Notes: generated from the sequence alone by a model not told the origin. Shown: positions 8,143 through 17,614, numbered from the stretch's first letter. The stretch is 64,000 nt of DNA from Haloarcula sebkhae (GCF_014647415.1 NZ_BMPD01000003.1:457888-521887), one strand, 5' to 3'. Translations and numbers: made by a program.

Positions 8143-9632
8143 TGGTTTAGAACGGGTATAAGCGTCTCTCGAAGCACGTGTTCAAGCGTTGGGACGGCCG
8201 CGGTCAGCACGACCGCGAGCGCAGCTGCGATAACGACGACGGCGATCATCCCGAACGAGACCGCCTGTCCGCTCCCGTCTGTTACGGGAGCTTCGTCAGG
8301 CTTCGAGTGGATGGTCGCCTCGGCGAAGTAGAGCCGCTCGACGAGGCGGGCGAAGTACGCGAGCGTCAGCAGCGTACTCGCGAGCAACACGGCCACGACG
8401 GGCCAGTTCTCGGCGTTGACCGCGCCAAGTACGATGTACCACTTGCCGACGAAGCCGACCGCCGGCGGAACGCCGACCATCGCCAGCGAGAGTACGGCGA
8501 AGGCAAACGCCGAAACCGGGACGCGACTTCCCATCCCGGCGTAGCCGTTCACCGTCGTCGCGCCCGTCTTGCGCTCGATGACCCCCGTCGCGGCGAACAG
8601 CCCGCCTTTCATCACTGCGTGGCCGAGCAGGTGGACGGTCGCGCCGACGACGGCCAGCGGGGTTGCGATAGCGAATCCGGCGACGACGAGGCCGAACTGT
8701 GATACCGAGGAGTACGCGAGCATCCGCTGGACGCTGTCTTGCGAGACGGCGAGCGCACTTCCCGCGACGATACTCACGCACGCCAGACCGACCAGCGCCC
8801 AGCGCGCGACAGGCACAGCGGTCAGGAAATCCACCGTGAACACGGAAAACAGCAGCCGAGCGAGCGCGTACGCCGAGACCGTCGAGACGAGCGCAGAAAT
8901 GAACGCGCTCACCGTATCCGGGGCGTTCGCGTAGGCGTCGGGCTGCCAGGTGTGCAAGGGGAACAGAGCGACTTTCACCGTCAGCCCGCCGACCATCAGC
9001 CCGAACGCGGTCAGGACGAGCGTCGAGTCGTAGGCCGCCATCTCCCCGAGTTTAGTCGCCAGGTCGGCCATGTTGAGCGTCCCTGTCGCCGCGAGCAGGT
9101 AGCCCACGCCGAGCAGATACAACGAGGCCCCGACGGTCCCGATGATGAGGTACTTCAGTGCCGCGACGGCAGCGCTGGCGTCCCGACCACTGGCCACGAG
9201 GCCGTATGCCGCGAGCCCCGTGATTTCGAGGAACACGTAGAGGTTGAACACGTCGCCGGTGACTGTCATGCCGGTCAGACCGGCGACCAACAGCAGGTAC
9301 AGGCCGTAGAAGGGGCCTGAGTGCGGGCCGGCCTTCCGGGCGTACGCGAGCACGCCGAGAGAGATGACGGCGACGAGCAGCGCGACCGCGGCAGAGAGCC
9401 CGTCGACGACGAGTTCGATGCCGTACGGGGCGGCGAAACCACCGACCGCGTAGGAAACGGTCCCGCTCGAACTGACGGTCCACGCGAGCAGTCCGGCCAG
9501 GCCGGTCTGGCCCACGAGGGTCAGCGTCGCGACTGGCCACCCTGCCCGGTCGCTCACTAGACTGGCGGCCAGCGGTATCGCGCCGCCGACGATCGGCAGG
9601 ACGACCAACAATACGGGGAGGTGTTCAATCAT
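8139..9632 (-). CDS. mrpD: Mrp-type Na+/H+ antiporter subunit D (first copy)
   Basis: A 497-residue MrpD-like subunit, the size of the classic bacterial protein. E136 in VFLEITGLA and K220 in the TM7 motif before LHTWQPDA are conserved, but the TM8 lysine found 31 residues later in the second copy is threonine (T251). It directly follows the mrpC gene with an 8-bp overlap, the usual C-D order. It would form part of the cation/proton path in the cytoplasmic membrane. Confidence 0.9.
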   Translation of the reverse strand: MIEHLPVLLVVLPIVGGAIPLAASLVSDRAGWPVATLTLVGQTGLAGLLAWTVSSSGTVSYAVGGFAAPYGIELVVDGLSAAVALLVAVISLGVLAYARKAGPHSGPFYGLYLLLVAGLTGMTVTGDVFNLYVFLEITGLAAYGLVASGRDASAAVAALKYLIIGTVGASLYLLGVGYLLAATGTLNMADLATKLGEMAAYDSTLVLTAFGLMVGGLTVKVALFPLHTWQPDAYANAPDTVSAFISALVSTVSAYALARLLFSVFTVDFLTAVPVARWALVGLACVSIVAGSALAVSQDSVQRMLAYSSVSQFGLVVAGFAIATPLAVVGATVHLLGHAVMKGGLFAATGVIERKTGATTVNGYAGMGSRVPVSAFAFAVLSLAMVGVPPAVGFVGKWYIVLGAVNAENWPVVAVLLASTLLTLAYFARLVERLYFAEATIHSKPDEAPVTDGSGQAVSFGMIAVVVIAAALAVVLTAAVPTLEHVLRETLIPVLNQ

Positions 9633-9981
9633 AGTAGAGCTGTTTGAGTTTGTCTTCGTCCAGCGTGCCGTACTCGGTGTAGATGCGGATGATAAGTGCC
9701 AGCGCCACGGCGGTCAGGCTCACCCCGACGACGATAGCGGTCAGGATGAGGACGTGTGGCAGCGGGCTGACGTAGGGGCCCCCGCCCTCCTTGATGATCG
9801 GCGGGTTCCCGCCAGTCCGGAACGCGAGCGTGATGAAAAACAGGAAGATGCCCGTCTGGAAGATATTCATCCCGATGACTTTCTTTACGAGGTTCCGGGA
9901 CTCGATGAGCATATACAGGCCAATACCCAGCAGGAGCATCACCGCGAAGTAGTTGTAGTGTGAGTTCAGCAGTTCAAACAT
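9625..9981 (-). CDS. mrpC: Mrp-type antiporter subunit C (NuoK-like)
   Basis: A 118-residue protein with three hydrophobic helices, homologous to NuoK and MrpC. The segment GLYMLIESRNLVKKVIGMNIFQTGIF carries the conserved NuoK-type charged/Asn features of the second region. Its start and the stop of the mrpB gene share one base (9981). It would sit between the B and D subunits in the membrane complex. Confidence 0.9.
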   Translation of the reverse strand: MFELLNSHYNYFAVMLLLGIGLYMLIESRNLVKKVIGMNIFQTGIFLFFITLAFRTGGNPPIIKEGGGPYVSPLPHVLILTAIVVGVSLTAVALALIIRIYTEYGTLDEDKLKQLYYD

Positions 9982-10454
9982 TAGCTCTCATCCTCCGGTG
10001 CGTCGACAGCGTGGCCGAACCCTGCCGCGAGCAGGAAAAAGAGGCCAATGGCAACGCTGGCGACAATGCCACCGATGCCGAGTTCGACAAGCTCGATGCC
10101 GTAGGCAGTCGCGTGTGAGAGGAACTGTTCGTACAAGTGATATTCGAGGAAGTTCCCGCCTAGGAGAATCGTTCCCAGGCCGATTGTCGCGAACGTGAGC
10201 ACGCCGCCGGACGCGAGCGTGGCGACGACACGGACATCGAGCCACTCGCGCGCGGCGTCAATCCCGTAGGCGAAGGCAAGCATCATGACGACCGACCCCG
10301 CGATGACCCCGCCCTGGAATCCACCGCCCGGAGAGTCTGCCCCGTGGAACATCACAAACAGGGCGAAGGTGAGGACGAACGGCGCGACGACGCGGACCGT
10401 CGTCATGATGATGGTGCTCTCGACGTAGAGTCCGGTTCGCTCGTCGCTACTCAT
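9981..10454 (-). CDS. mrpB: Mrp-type antiporter subunit B
   Basis: A 157-residue protein with four hydrophobic helices and the MnhB family motif HGADSPGGGFQGGVI near residues 39-53. MnhB subunits are membrane parts of the Mrp complex and are related to NuoJ-like segments. The start overlaps the preceding gene's stop by 4 bp. Confidence 0.9.
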   Translation of the reverse strand: MSSDERTGLYVESTIIMTTVRVVAPFVLTFALFVMFHGADSPGGGFQGGVIAGSVVMMLAFAYGIDAAREWLDVRVVATLASGGVLTFATIGLGTILLGGNFLEYHLYEQFLSHATAYGIELVELGIGGIVASVAIGLFFLLAAGFGHAVDAPEDES

Positions 10455-11002
10455 GCGAACACCTCCTGCCTGAGGACGGTCAGTGCTGCGACCCCGGCCG
10501 AGAACACCACGACCGCCTCACCCAGCGTATCGAACCCACGGTAGGCCGCGAGCACGGCTGTCACCGCGTTCTTGACCTCCGTGTCCGCGTACGCGTTGTC
10601 GATGTAGTACTGCGTTACCTCGCCGCTGACGACGGGGTTTGGGTGTACCGTCCCGTCCGCCCCGACGGGGGGCAGCGACGGAACCGTCGCAACCATGACG
10701 ACGACGAACGCGCCGACCAGCACGACGGTCCGAACGCTGAGCGACTCGAACAGGCCGTTTTCCTGTGGGCGAACGGTGTTTGCCAGCGCCAGGATGAACA
10801 GGATCGTCATGATGCCGGCCCCGACAGCCGCCTCGGTCAGCCCCACGTCAGGGGCTTCGAGCATCACCCAGATGATGGAGATGCCGAGGCTGTAGGCGGC
10901 AAACGCCATCAGTGACGCCAGCACGTCTCGGAGTACGGCCGCGCCGATAGCACAGCCCAGCACGAACACCAGCAACAGTCCTTCGATGAGCGAGAGCGTC
11001 AT
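10451..11002 (-). CDS. MrpA C-terminal-like protein (DUF4040 plus MbhE-like segment)
   Basis: The 183-residue product corresponds to the C-terminal part of bacterial MrpA rather than a full subunit. An N-terminal MbhD/DUF4040 region (about residues 1-80, with DVGLTEAAVGAG) is followed by an MbhE-like region with YRGFDTLGEAVVVF near residues 153-166. It is placed between the G and B genes with 4-bp overlaps on both sides. The split shows this is an archaeal-type Mrp/Mbh arrangement, in which MrpA functions are shared among separate polypeptides. Confidence 0.85.
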   Translation of the reverse strand: MTLSLIEGLLLVFVLGCAIGAAVLRDVLASLMAFAAYSLGISIIWVMLEAPDVGLTEAAVGAGIMTILFILALANTVRPQENGLFESLSVRTVVLVGAFVVVMVATVPSLPPVGADGTVHPNPVVSGEVTQYYIDNAYADTEVKNAVTAVLAAYRGFDTLGEAVVVFSAGVAALTVLRQEVFA

Positions 11003-11319
11003 GACTTGCCCTCCTCATCGCCGGCAGTCCACGGCTCGATACCCTGGTCCTGTGCCGCCCGGGCGATGGCGTGAGCGGCGGTTGGGTTCGTCAGGAACAT
11101 GAACGTCAGCAGGAAGACGGCTTTGATTGTCGCGAGGTCGGTCTGAATCGCGAGTGCAGCGGCAGCGATACCGAGAACGGCTCCCAGCGTATCGCTTTTC
11201 GACGCTGCGTGAGCGCGCGTATACACGTCAGGAAGTCGGACAATGCCGATCGAGGCGACGCCAGCGAAGAACGCGCCGACCAGTGCGAGCGCAACGATGC
11301 CCCACTCAAGCGGCGTCAT
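10999..11319 (-). CDS. mrpG: Mrp-type antiporter subunit G
   Basis: A 106-residue three-helix subunit with the MnhG signature RLPDVYTRAHAASKSDTLG (about residues 28-46). It overlaps both neighbours by 4 bp. The short charged C-terminus is acidic, as expected of a halophile. It is a small accessory membrane subunit of the Mrp complex. Confidence 0.92.
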   Translation of the reverse strand: MTPLEWGIVALALVGAFFAGVASIGIVRLPDVYTRAHAASKSDTLGAVLGIAAAALAIQTDLATIKAVFLLTFMFLTNPTAAHAIARAAQDQGIEPWTAGDEEGKS

Positions 11320-11591
11320 AGCACACCCCCGTGCTCGACGTTGAACTTCGAGAACGCTATCGAGAGCAGGAAGTTCAGCAGGGCGTACACGAGCGCGATG
11401 TCCAGGAACAGCGGCTTATCGAGCGCGCCGGAGACGAGCGCGATAGCGATGACAGTGTTTGTCCCCATCACGTTGACCGCGATGACCCTGTCGTGGTCCG
11501 TCGGCCCGGCGAACACGCGGTACAGCGACACGATAGCGAACAGGACGAACGCGCTAGCGATTGCCAGCAGCGCCGCTTCGAACTCAATCAT
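11316..11591 (-). CDS. mrpF: Mrp-type antiporter subunit F
   Basis: A 91-residue three-helix subunit. The MnhF motif RVFAGPTDHDRVIAVNVMG is present in the first half. I chose the ATG at 11591 (MIEFEAALLAI); it overlaps the end of the mrpE gene by 8 bp, and an upstream extension in the same frame lacks hydrophobic character and would overlay mrpE. It belongs to the same transcript as the rest of the antiporter genes. Confidence 0.9.
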   Translation of the reverse strand: MIEFEAALLAIASAFVLFAIVSLYRVFAGPTDHDRVIAVNVMGTNTVIAIALVSGALDKPLFLDIALVYALLNFLLSIAFSKFNVEHGGVL

Positions 11592-12675
11592 CGTCAGCCA
11601 CCTCCGGATCGCTGATATCGCCTTCGACCGTGCCGTCGTCGTCTCCCTGCCCCCGTTCGCGCGGCGAAGGGATCGCCGCGGCCTCCCGGCCGTAGAAGAC
11701 GAACCGGACGGCCCGTTCGAGGCCACCGTCGAACAGGTCTTCGCGCGCACTACCAGTGAGTGAATGGATATCGAACGCCCGCTCGGAGACGCTGACGGTG
11801 AGCGTCCCGGGCGTCAGCGTGATGCTGTTTGCCAGCGTCGTCACCGCTCCGTCACCCCAGATGGCGGCCTCCAGTTCGACCATCTTCGGGTCGATTGGCA
11901 GCGACGGGTGCAAGACGACGTAGGCGATTTCGAGGTTGGCGATGGCGATTTCCTTGAGCAGATACGGGACGTACATCGCGAACCGAGCGACCTGTCTCGG
12001 AATCCGAGTCAGCGACGGCTGGCGACTGAACGCGATCGGTGCAAGCAACGCCGTGACGATCGTCGCGGTTATCGCGCCAGTGAGGAAATCAAGCGGTTTG
12101 TACGAACTCAACAGCAAATAAAACAGATACGACGCTCCGAAAATGGCGAGATACTTCGGAAGCGTCGCGGCGCGAGCGAGCGCGGTCGACCGTGCCGGTC
12201 GTTCGACGGGTGCGGTCTCGACCTCGATATCGCCCCGGACGAGTTCGACTTCGAGCGGCCGAAGCATCGGCGTCGTGCCGCCCGGATTGAACTCCGGATC
12301 GAGGACGACCCGTTCGATGCTGTGTTCGTCGGCGTAGGCCAGGATCGCGTCGGCGTAATCACCGGGGCTGAACAGGTAGCGGTCGGCACCGATAACGCCC
12401 AACTCGATGTCGAGGTTCGACGGCGGGTCAGCACCCAGATCTTCGTCAAGCCAGACTTCGATACGGTCGAGCAGGTCCTTGGCCTGGCCGAGTTCCGTCT
12501 GCGCGTCGGGGTCGACGGCGCGCGTGCTTGCGACGGCGACGAGGTGCAACGACACCTGTTGCTGTCCCTCTCTGGCCGCCGATTCGGCCTGTTCAATGGC
12601 GTAGGCAACGGTGTTACGGACCGTCACCGAATCGGCTACTGGCACGAGCAGGCGACGGGGTGGTAGTACAGTCAC
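11584..12675 (-). CDS. mrpE: Usp-domain/MrpE fusion, antiporter subunit E
   Basis: First gene of the operon; 363 residues. Residues about 6-150 resemble a universal stress protein fold (RRLLVPVADSVTVRNTVAYA at the start) but the nucleotide-binding GxxG...GS stretch seen in ATP-binding Usp proteins is not visible. Residues about 165-325 are the MnhE domain, with two or three helices and a soluble tail (TLTPGTLTVSV motif). The final 40 residues are acidic. Translation starts at a GTG, with a TATTTG element about 25 bp upstream, consistent with a leaderless operon promoter. The Usp part could sense a nucleotide or a stress signal; that is inference. Confidence 0.88.
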   Translation of the reverse strand: MTVLPPRRLLVPVADSVTVRNTVAYAIEQAESAAREGQQQVSLHLVAVASTRAVDPDAQTELGQAKDLLDRIEVWLDEDLGADPPSNLDIELGVIGADRYLFSPGDYADAILAYADEHSIERVVLDPEFNPGGTTPMLRPLEVELVRGDIEVETAPVERPARSTALARAATLPKYLAIFGASYLFYLLLSSYKPLDFLTGAITATIVTALLAPIAFSRQPSLTRIPRQVARFAMYVPYLLKEIAIANLEIAYVVLHPSLPIDPKMVELEAAIWGDGAVTTLANSITLTPGTLTVSVSERAFDIHSLTGSAREDLFDGGLERAVRFVFYGREAAAIPSPRERGQGDDDGTVEGDISDPEVADDD

Positions 12676-12778
12676 AGTCTCTGTTTAGAAACTCCAAATA
12701 GCGGTTCGTCGGGCAGTACTATCGTTATCGGACCGGAGCAACGGAACACGCAAAACTATTTCGTAATCGGTTACGCGG

Positions 12779-13945
12779 TCAGCCACGACTGGACAGATGG
12801 TCACCGAGTTCGTCGGCGACACGAGCGCCCAGCCCTTCCTTTTCCCCGGCGTACTCTGTGGCCGTGTCCGCGTCGACAAGCAGGGCGCGCGTCTTGTCGG
12901 CCCCCATCACGCTCGCGTCGTTGGCGACCACGAAAGCCAGCCCGGCCCGCTCGCGGATCTCGCGGGCACGTTCGACTAACGTCTCGTCGTCGCCCGCTGT
13001 TTCGACCTTGAACCCGACGATAGGGAGGTCGGGGTGGTCTGACCGAACGGTGTCGATGAGCTTCGGCGTCGGCTGTAGCGTCAGTGTCAGCTCCGCCTGC
13101 CCGCTCTTGATCTTCTCAGGTGCTTGCTCGACGGTGTAATCCGAGATGGCGGCTGCCGAGACCAGCGCATCGGCCGAGTCGGCGACCTGACGGACGGCCT
13201 CAGTCATCTCCGCAGCAGATTCGACCGGCTCGACGGTCGCGTAGGGAACCTCCGGCCCGTCGTGAACGAGTGTCACGTCGGCCCCGCGGGCGTAGCAGGC
13301 CCGCGCGACTGCCCGGCCAGTCCGCCCCGAGGAGCGGTTCGAGAGCGTCCGCACGGGGTCGACCGATTCCGTCGTCGCACCTGCAGTCACGACGACGTGC
13401 TCGCCTGCAAGCGGTCGGTCCCCTGCGGCCCGGGCGGTCGCTGTGACGATAGCCTCCTCGGTCGCGATCTTGGCTTTCCCTTCCTCGATTCGCGGGTCCA
13501 CGAACTCGACGCCCCAGGACTCGACGCGGTCGATAGCGTCCAGCACGCCAGGGTGGTCGTACATCGGCTCGTGCATCGCCGGGGCGACGACGACCGGGAC
13601 GTCAGCGCCGAGGGCGGTCGTCACGCACGTCGTTACGGGCGTATCGTCGATTGCTGCGGCGACCTTGCCGACGGTGTTTGCCGTCGCTGGCGCGAGCAAG
13701 AGCACGTCGCCCCAGCCCGAGCGCCCGCAGAGGTCGACGTGCTCGACACTGCCCGTGATTTCGGTAATCACCTCGTTGTCTGTCGCGAACTCGAGCGCCC
13801 ATGGGTGGATGATACCTGTCGCGCTGTCGGTCATCACGGCCCGGACGGACGCCCCCTGTCGTCGGAGTTCGTGTGCGAGCTCCACCGTCTTGACGGCCGC
13901 GATAGACCCAGACACCCCCAGAACGACGTTGACTCCGGTCAACAT
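12779..13945 (-). CDS. coaBC: Coenzyme A biosynthesis bifunctional protein CoaBC
   Basis: This 388-residue cytosolic enzyme joins cysteine to 4'-phosphopantothenate (CoaB) and decarboxylates the product (CoaC) on the way to CoA. The N-terminal flavoprotein half (1-175) has the GSIAAVK start, H69, the APATANT motif (86-92) and a PAMHEPMY variant (122-129) of the bacterial PxMNxxMW loop. The C-terminal half (about 181-388) begins VVVTAGATTESVDPVR, the CoaB nucleotide-binding fold. Length and two-domain order match full CoaBC. It is a monocistronic gene between the antiporter operon and the DUF58 cluster. Confidence 0.92.
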   Translation of the reverse strand: MLTGVNVVLGVSGSIAAVKTVELAHELRRQGASVRAVMTDSATGIIHPWALEFATDNEVITEITGSVEHVDLCGRSGWGDVLLLAPATANTVGKVAAAIDDTPVTTCVTTALGADVPVVVAPAMHEPMYDHPGVLDAIDRVESWGVEFVDPRIEEGKAKIATEEAIVTATARAAGDRPLAGEHVVVTAGATTESVDPVRTLSNRSSGRTGRAVARACYARGADVTLVHDGPEVPYATVEPVESAAEMTEAVRQVADSADALVSAAAISDYTVEQAPEKIKSGQAELTLTLQPTPKLIDTVRSDHPDLPIVGFKVETAGDDETLVERAREIRERAGLAFVVANDASVMGADKTRALLVDADTATEYAGEKEGLGARVADELGDHLSSRG

Positions 13946-13995
13946 ACCTGCCGGTTCGCGGCGCGGGGGTAAAAGTCCCTGTCTCCCCGGCGGAA

Positions 13996-15561
13996 CTAGT
14001 CGCTGTCGTTGGCGGGCCGCTCGCTCCGCTTGCCGCTCCTGTCACTGCTGGTACGTGGCCCGCCGTCGTGTGCGTTCAGTGCGAGGGTGAACGCGGCTAT
14101 CGCCAGCAGAACCAGCCCGAGCGCGACCACTGAACTGAGCGAGAGGCCGGTCGCCGTGGCCGGAACTGCGACCGGGATGAGCACGTACCGAACGAGTAAC
14201 ACGAGGAGGATCGCTCCGATGAGGACGGCCGCAGTTCCGGTGACGTGGACGAACTCGCTGTCGGTCGTCTCGGCGTCACGTCCCAGTTGCTGCCCGATGC
14301 TGCTGGCGTGCGCGCCGGCGTCCCAGACCAGCAGCGCCGCCGCACTCCCAACGAGGACGAGTATCGGTGCGAGTCCGCGCTCCGCTCCGAGCAGCGTCAT
14401 GAGGAACAGGAGCCCGCTCCCGGCCGCGAATCCCGCCACACGTCTGGACAGCAACTCCGCCCCGACTAGCTCGGAAAACAGCGTGACGAGTCCGCGGAGG
14501 ACGACGATCGAAATGAGGACGCCGAGAAGCAACACAGTAGCCGAGCCATAGTGACCGGCCCCGGCATACGTGGGCGCTACTCGCCGGGTCACGCCAGCGG
14601 CTGTGAGGATTAGCGCGCCCAGCAGCAGTCCCACAGGAGCTATGATACTGCCGGTCTGCCGCGCCAGCGACCGTCCGGGGTCGTCCCCCAGCCACTGTCG
14701 CAGCCACTGCCGGAGCCGTTCGACGATGAGGACACTCAATAACGGCACGAGTCCGGCCGCAAGGACGAGATGGAGCGGGCCACTGAGGGCAACCCGTAGC
14801 GCCGACCCGAGTACCGGGAGGCTATCGAGGAAGCGGTCGAACAGGCTCTGTGCTGTCGGGGCAAACGCCACGAGCGACTGCAGGCCAACGGCGGCTTTGA
14901 CGTAGCGGTCGATGTCCCACCAGCCTGTCCCCAGCCAGTCCAGCCGCCCGAGCGCCCGGTCGGTCGTCGCTGTGGGTTCCGGAATCCACGACTCCAGCGT
15001 CTTCGTGGTTTTGTCCAGCAACAACAGGGCGAGAAGGACTCCGGCCTGTAGCGTCACGAAGCCCACCAACGGATGGACCGAGAAGCCGGCGACGACACGG
15101 ATGAGCACCCAGGGCAGCCTGACGGCAGCGGCGACGGCACAGACGATTGTGACGCCGATGCCGACTGCCAGTACCACGAAACTCTCGTCGAGCATTGCCG
15201 TGAGTTCGTCCGTCGCGTCGGTCGGCGGCACCAGTCCGCTACTCGCGTCGATGACGACGAGTGTAGCGGCCAGCGGGAACCCGAGCGCCATGACAAGCGA
15301 CCAGTAGTCAGTCGCCAGCAGCGCGGTTCCACAGAACACGCCCGCACCGATGACGATGGCGACGCTACCGCCAGCGATGCGCTCGTGGGCATCGCTGCGG
15401 AGCGCCCAGGCCCCAGCTGCGATACAGAGCCCGCCGACGAAGCCGGCCAGCACTGGCATCGGGTCCACGACAGCGACAGCGAGAACGAGCGAGGCGAGCA
15501 CCGCGATCGTTCCGGCCAGCGCCGCGCTCGATGTCGCCGGTCGACTGTCGAGGTCCGTCAT
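13996..15561 (-). CDS. Polytopic membrane protein of the DUF58 cluster (DUF7519-like)
   Basis: A 521-residue protein with about a dozen hydrophobic helices and a charged C-terminal tail. I see no catalytic motif. It is the last gene of a four-gene overlapping cluster with a DUF58 protein; the ATG at 15561 overlaps the DUF58 stop by 4 bp and is preferred to a GTG six bases upstream. In other haloarchaea such proteins accompany MoxR/DUF58 sets. Assembly or quality control of an envelope complex is a plausible but unproven role. Confidence 0.7.
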   Translation of the reverse strand: MTDLDSRPATSSAALAGTIAVLASLVLAVAVVDPMPVLAGFVGGLCIAAGAWALRSDAHERIAGGSVAIVIGAGVFCGTALLATDYWSLVMALGFPLAATLVVIDASSGLVPPTDATDELTAMLDESFVVLAVGIGVTIVCAVAAAVRLPWVLIRVVAGFSVHPLVGFVTLQAGVLLALLLLDKTTKTLESWIPEPTATTDRALGRLDWLGTGWWDIDRYVKAAVGLQSLVAFAPTAQSLFDRFLDSLPVLGSALRVALSGPLHLVLAAGLVPLLSVLIVERLRQWLRQWLGDDPGRSLARQTGSIIAPVGLLLGALILTAAGVTRRVAPTYAGAGHYGSATVLLLGVLISIVVLRGLVTLFSELVGAELLSRRVAGFAAGSGLLFLMTLLGAERGLAPILVLVGSAAALLVWDAGAHASSIGQQLGRDAETTDSEFVHVTGTAAVLIGAILLVLLVRYVLIPVAVPATATGLSLSSVVALGLVLLAIAAFTLALNAHDGGPRTSSDRSGKRSERPANDSD

Positions 15562-16871
15562 GCCCACCGCTCCGTGGCGCGAATGAGGGCTTTCGCGAGC
15601 GGTTCCGCGGGCGTCCAGTCGACGACTCGGACCGTCCCTCGAAGGCTGTCGAGGCGAGCTGTTCGGTCGATTCGCTCGACGGTACTGCCCGGACTGTCAT
15701 CGGTTGTCATATCCGGACTGATGACTGTGACAGCGTGTCCGTACGCGGCGAGCCGTTTCGCCGCATCTACCGCCCGGTCGTCGAGCAAGGGCGTGCAGAA
15801 CACGACCTGTGACTCGCTCGGTATCGAGCGGTCGAGCGTCGCCACCGCGTCGCCGCCGTCGGCGATGCCGTACCGGTCTCCCATCTCGGTCGGTGACTGC
15901 ATTCGCCGGGTTCGGGTGTTAAGGTCGAGTAGCGATGAATCACGGTTCTCCGACGACCCACTCACAACCCCTTCCAGAAACGCCTCCAATCGCTGTTCCT
16001 GTGCTCGATTGGCCGACGGCTGCAGCGTCTCGCAACTGTCGTAGACTGCAGCACCCACGCGGTTGTCCATGTCCAGCAGCGCCGAGCCGACCTGCTGGGC
16101 CGCGTAGGTACAGAACTGGACGGCGGTAGGCGCGCCTGCGTTGCCCGCAACGGTGTGTCTCGAATCCACCAGCGTGGTGACGGTGGCCGCTCGCGTCTCC
16201 TTGAATTCGACAGTCGCTAGCTCGTTCGTCTTCGCGAGGCGGTTCCAGTCGACGCGACTCATCGGGTCCGAAGACTGGTGTTCACGGATGGCGTAGAAGG
16301 CAAGCCCGTTCCCGCCGGCGTCTGTCGGGATACGCCCGGACTGGGAGAGCGTCTGGCCCGAGAGCGGGACCGTGTCCACACTGGCACTGCACGACACCGT
16401 CGTCTCGACGGTGACCTGCTCGGCGAACTCGACGGTCCCAGTCAGGTTCCGGCAGACCACGGCCACGCCGGTGAATGCGTGGTCACCGCGCCGGGATTCG
16501 ACGGTGTAGGTAACCGAATCCGACGTTCCGGCTTCGAGGTGGGTCCCGAATCGTGGGGACCCGTCGACGACTTCCAGCCGCTCCGGGACGCCGTCGAGGA
16601 CGCGAACGTCGGGCAGGGTCGCGTCCCCGTCGTTCGTGAGCGTCAGCGTCACTGTCACCTCCGAGCCGGGGAGCGGGTCGGCCGGTTCGACGTGGCGCTC
16701 GACCGTGAGCGTCGGTTCGGGGTCGCCGATGGCCGCCTGATAGGCCGCATACACCAGCGCCACCGCCGCGACCATGAACACCGTCGGGTTTCCGGTGACG
16801 ATGCCGGCCCCGCCAGCCACCAGTGCGGCCGAGACGCCGACGTTGCGCTGGGTCGTCTCGCGCGTGCTCAC
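15558..16871 (-). CDS. DUF58 domain protein
   Basis: The 437-residue product has two N-terminal membrane helices (about 12-45), a beta-sandwich conserved-repeat region (about 50-170, with LTLTNDGDATLPDVRV), and a C-terminal DUF58/vWA-like domain with DPMSRVDWNRLAKTNEL near residues 203-219. DUF58 proteins normally pair with MoxR AAA ATPases that act as chaperones for metal or cofactor insertion. No MoxR gene is in this window. A GTG start gives a 4-bp overlap (GTGA) with the upstream gene. Confidence 0.85.
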   Translation of the reverse strand: MSTRETTQRNVGVSAALVAGGAGIVTGNPTVFMVAAVALVYAAYQAAIGDPEPTLTVERHVEPADPLPGSEVTVTLTLTNDGDATLPDVRVLDGVPERLEVVDGSPRFGTHLEAGTSDSVTYTVESRRGDHAFTGVAVVCRNLTGTVEFAEQVTVETTVSCSASVDTVPLSGQTLSQSGRIPTDAGGNGLAFYAIREHQSSDPMSRVDWNRLAKTNELATVEFKETRAATVTTLVDSRHTVAGNAGAPTAVQFCTYAAQQVGSALLDMDNRVGAAVYDSCETLQPSANRAQEQRLEAFLEGVVSGSSENRDSSLLDLNTRTRRMQSPTEMGDRYGIADGGDAVATLDRSIPSESQVVFCTPLLDDRAVDAAKRLAAYGHAVTVISPDMTTDDSPGSTVERIDRTARLDSLRGTVRVVDWTPAEPLAKALIRATERWA

Positions 16872-17614
16872 GCGCGGTCACCCCGCTGAAGCCGTCGTAT
16901 CTCGGCCGTCGCCGCCTCGACCTTCCGGTCGAACCCCTCACCGCTGGCCCAGTCCCGGAGCTGCATCTCGATTGGCGGATCGGGCGCGTCCGGGCCACCG
17001 AGGAAGGCAATCGCTCGGCGGTCGTCCGTCCACGACCCAGTGCGGACTTCTTGGGCTGCTGCCTCTGTCGACATATCCGCCGTTTCGACAAGCATCTGTC
17101 GCGCGGCCTCACGGAGCCTGTTCCTGATTTCCGACGCATAGCTCGCTTCGAGGCCGTTGTACGGGTCGACCTGCCCATCGATTTTTGTGAACAACTCGTC
17201 GATGTCGTCGCCAACCAGCTCGCCGGATTCCGACGGTATCGCTTCCGGCTCCAGTAGCTCATCGAGCAGTTCCGACGACTCGTCGCTTTCGTCGGCATGA
17301 TACGGGTCACGCGGCTGTCTCCCTTTTATCGGCGGCAGCGTCGAATCCTCTGTCCGGACAACGGTGTACAGGCCGAAAAGGCCGATTACGACAGCACCGA
17401 TGCTTGCCCCGAGTTGGAGCCGTCTGGCCGTTCCGCTACCAACGTCCGGAAGCACCGAGGGGAAGGTGACGACGAACACCGCCCCGGCAAGCGCGGCGAG
17501 TCCCAACAGGGTGTACCGGACGAATCTGCGCCCTGGTGTCGGCCGTTCGACACTGACGTCGATGGTCGCCCGAGCAGTTTCCCCCTGCCCATTCCGAGAC
17601 TCCGCGTCGCTCAT
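16868..17614 (-). CDS. Membrane protein of the DUF58 cluster (DUF7269-like)
   Basis: A 248-residue protein with two N-terminal membrane helices (about residues 30-75) and a charged cytosolic domain rich in Glu/Asp with conserved helical segments ending near the C-terminus. I prefer the ATG at 17614, which shares one base with the upstream stop; the codon before it is TTG. The function is unknown and it is known to me only as a companion of haloarchaeal DUF58 genes. Confidence 0.7.
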   Translation of the reverse strand: MSDAESRNGQGETARATIDVSVERPTPGRRFVRYTLLGLAALAGAVFVVTFPSVLPDVGSGTARRLQLGASIGAVVIGLFGLYTVVRTEDSTLPPIKGRQPRDPYHADESDESSELLDELLEPEAIPSESGELVGDDIDELFTKIDGQVDPYNGLEASYASEIRNRLREAARQMLVETADMSTEAAAQEVRTGSWTDDRRAIAFLGGPDAPDPPIEMQLRDWASGEGFDRKVEAATAEIRRLQRGDRA

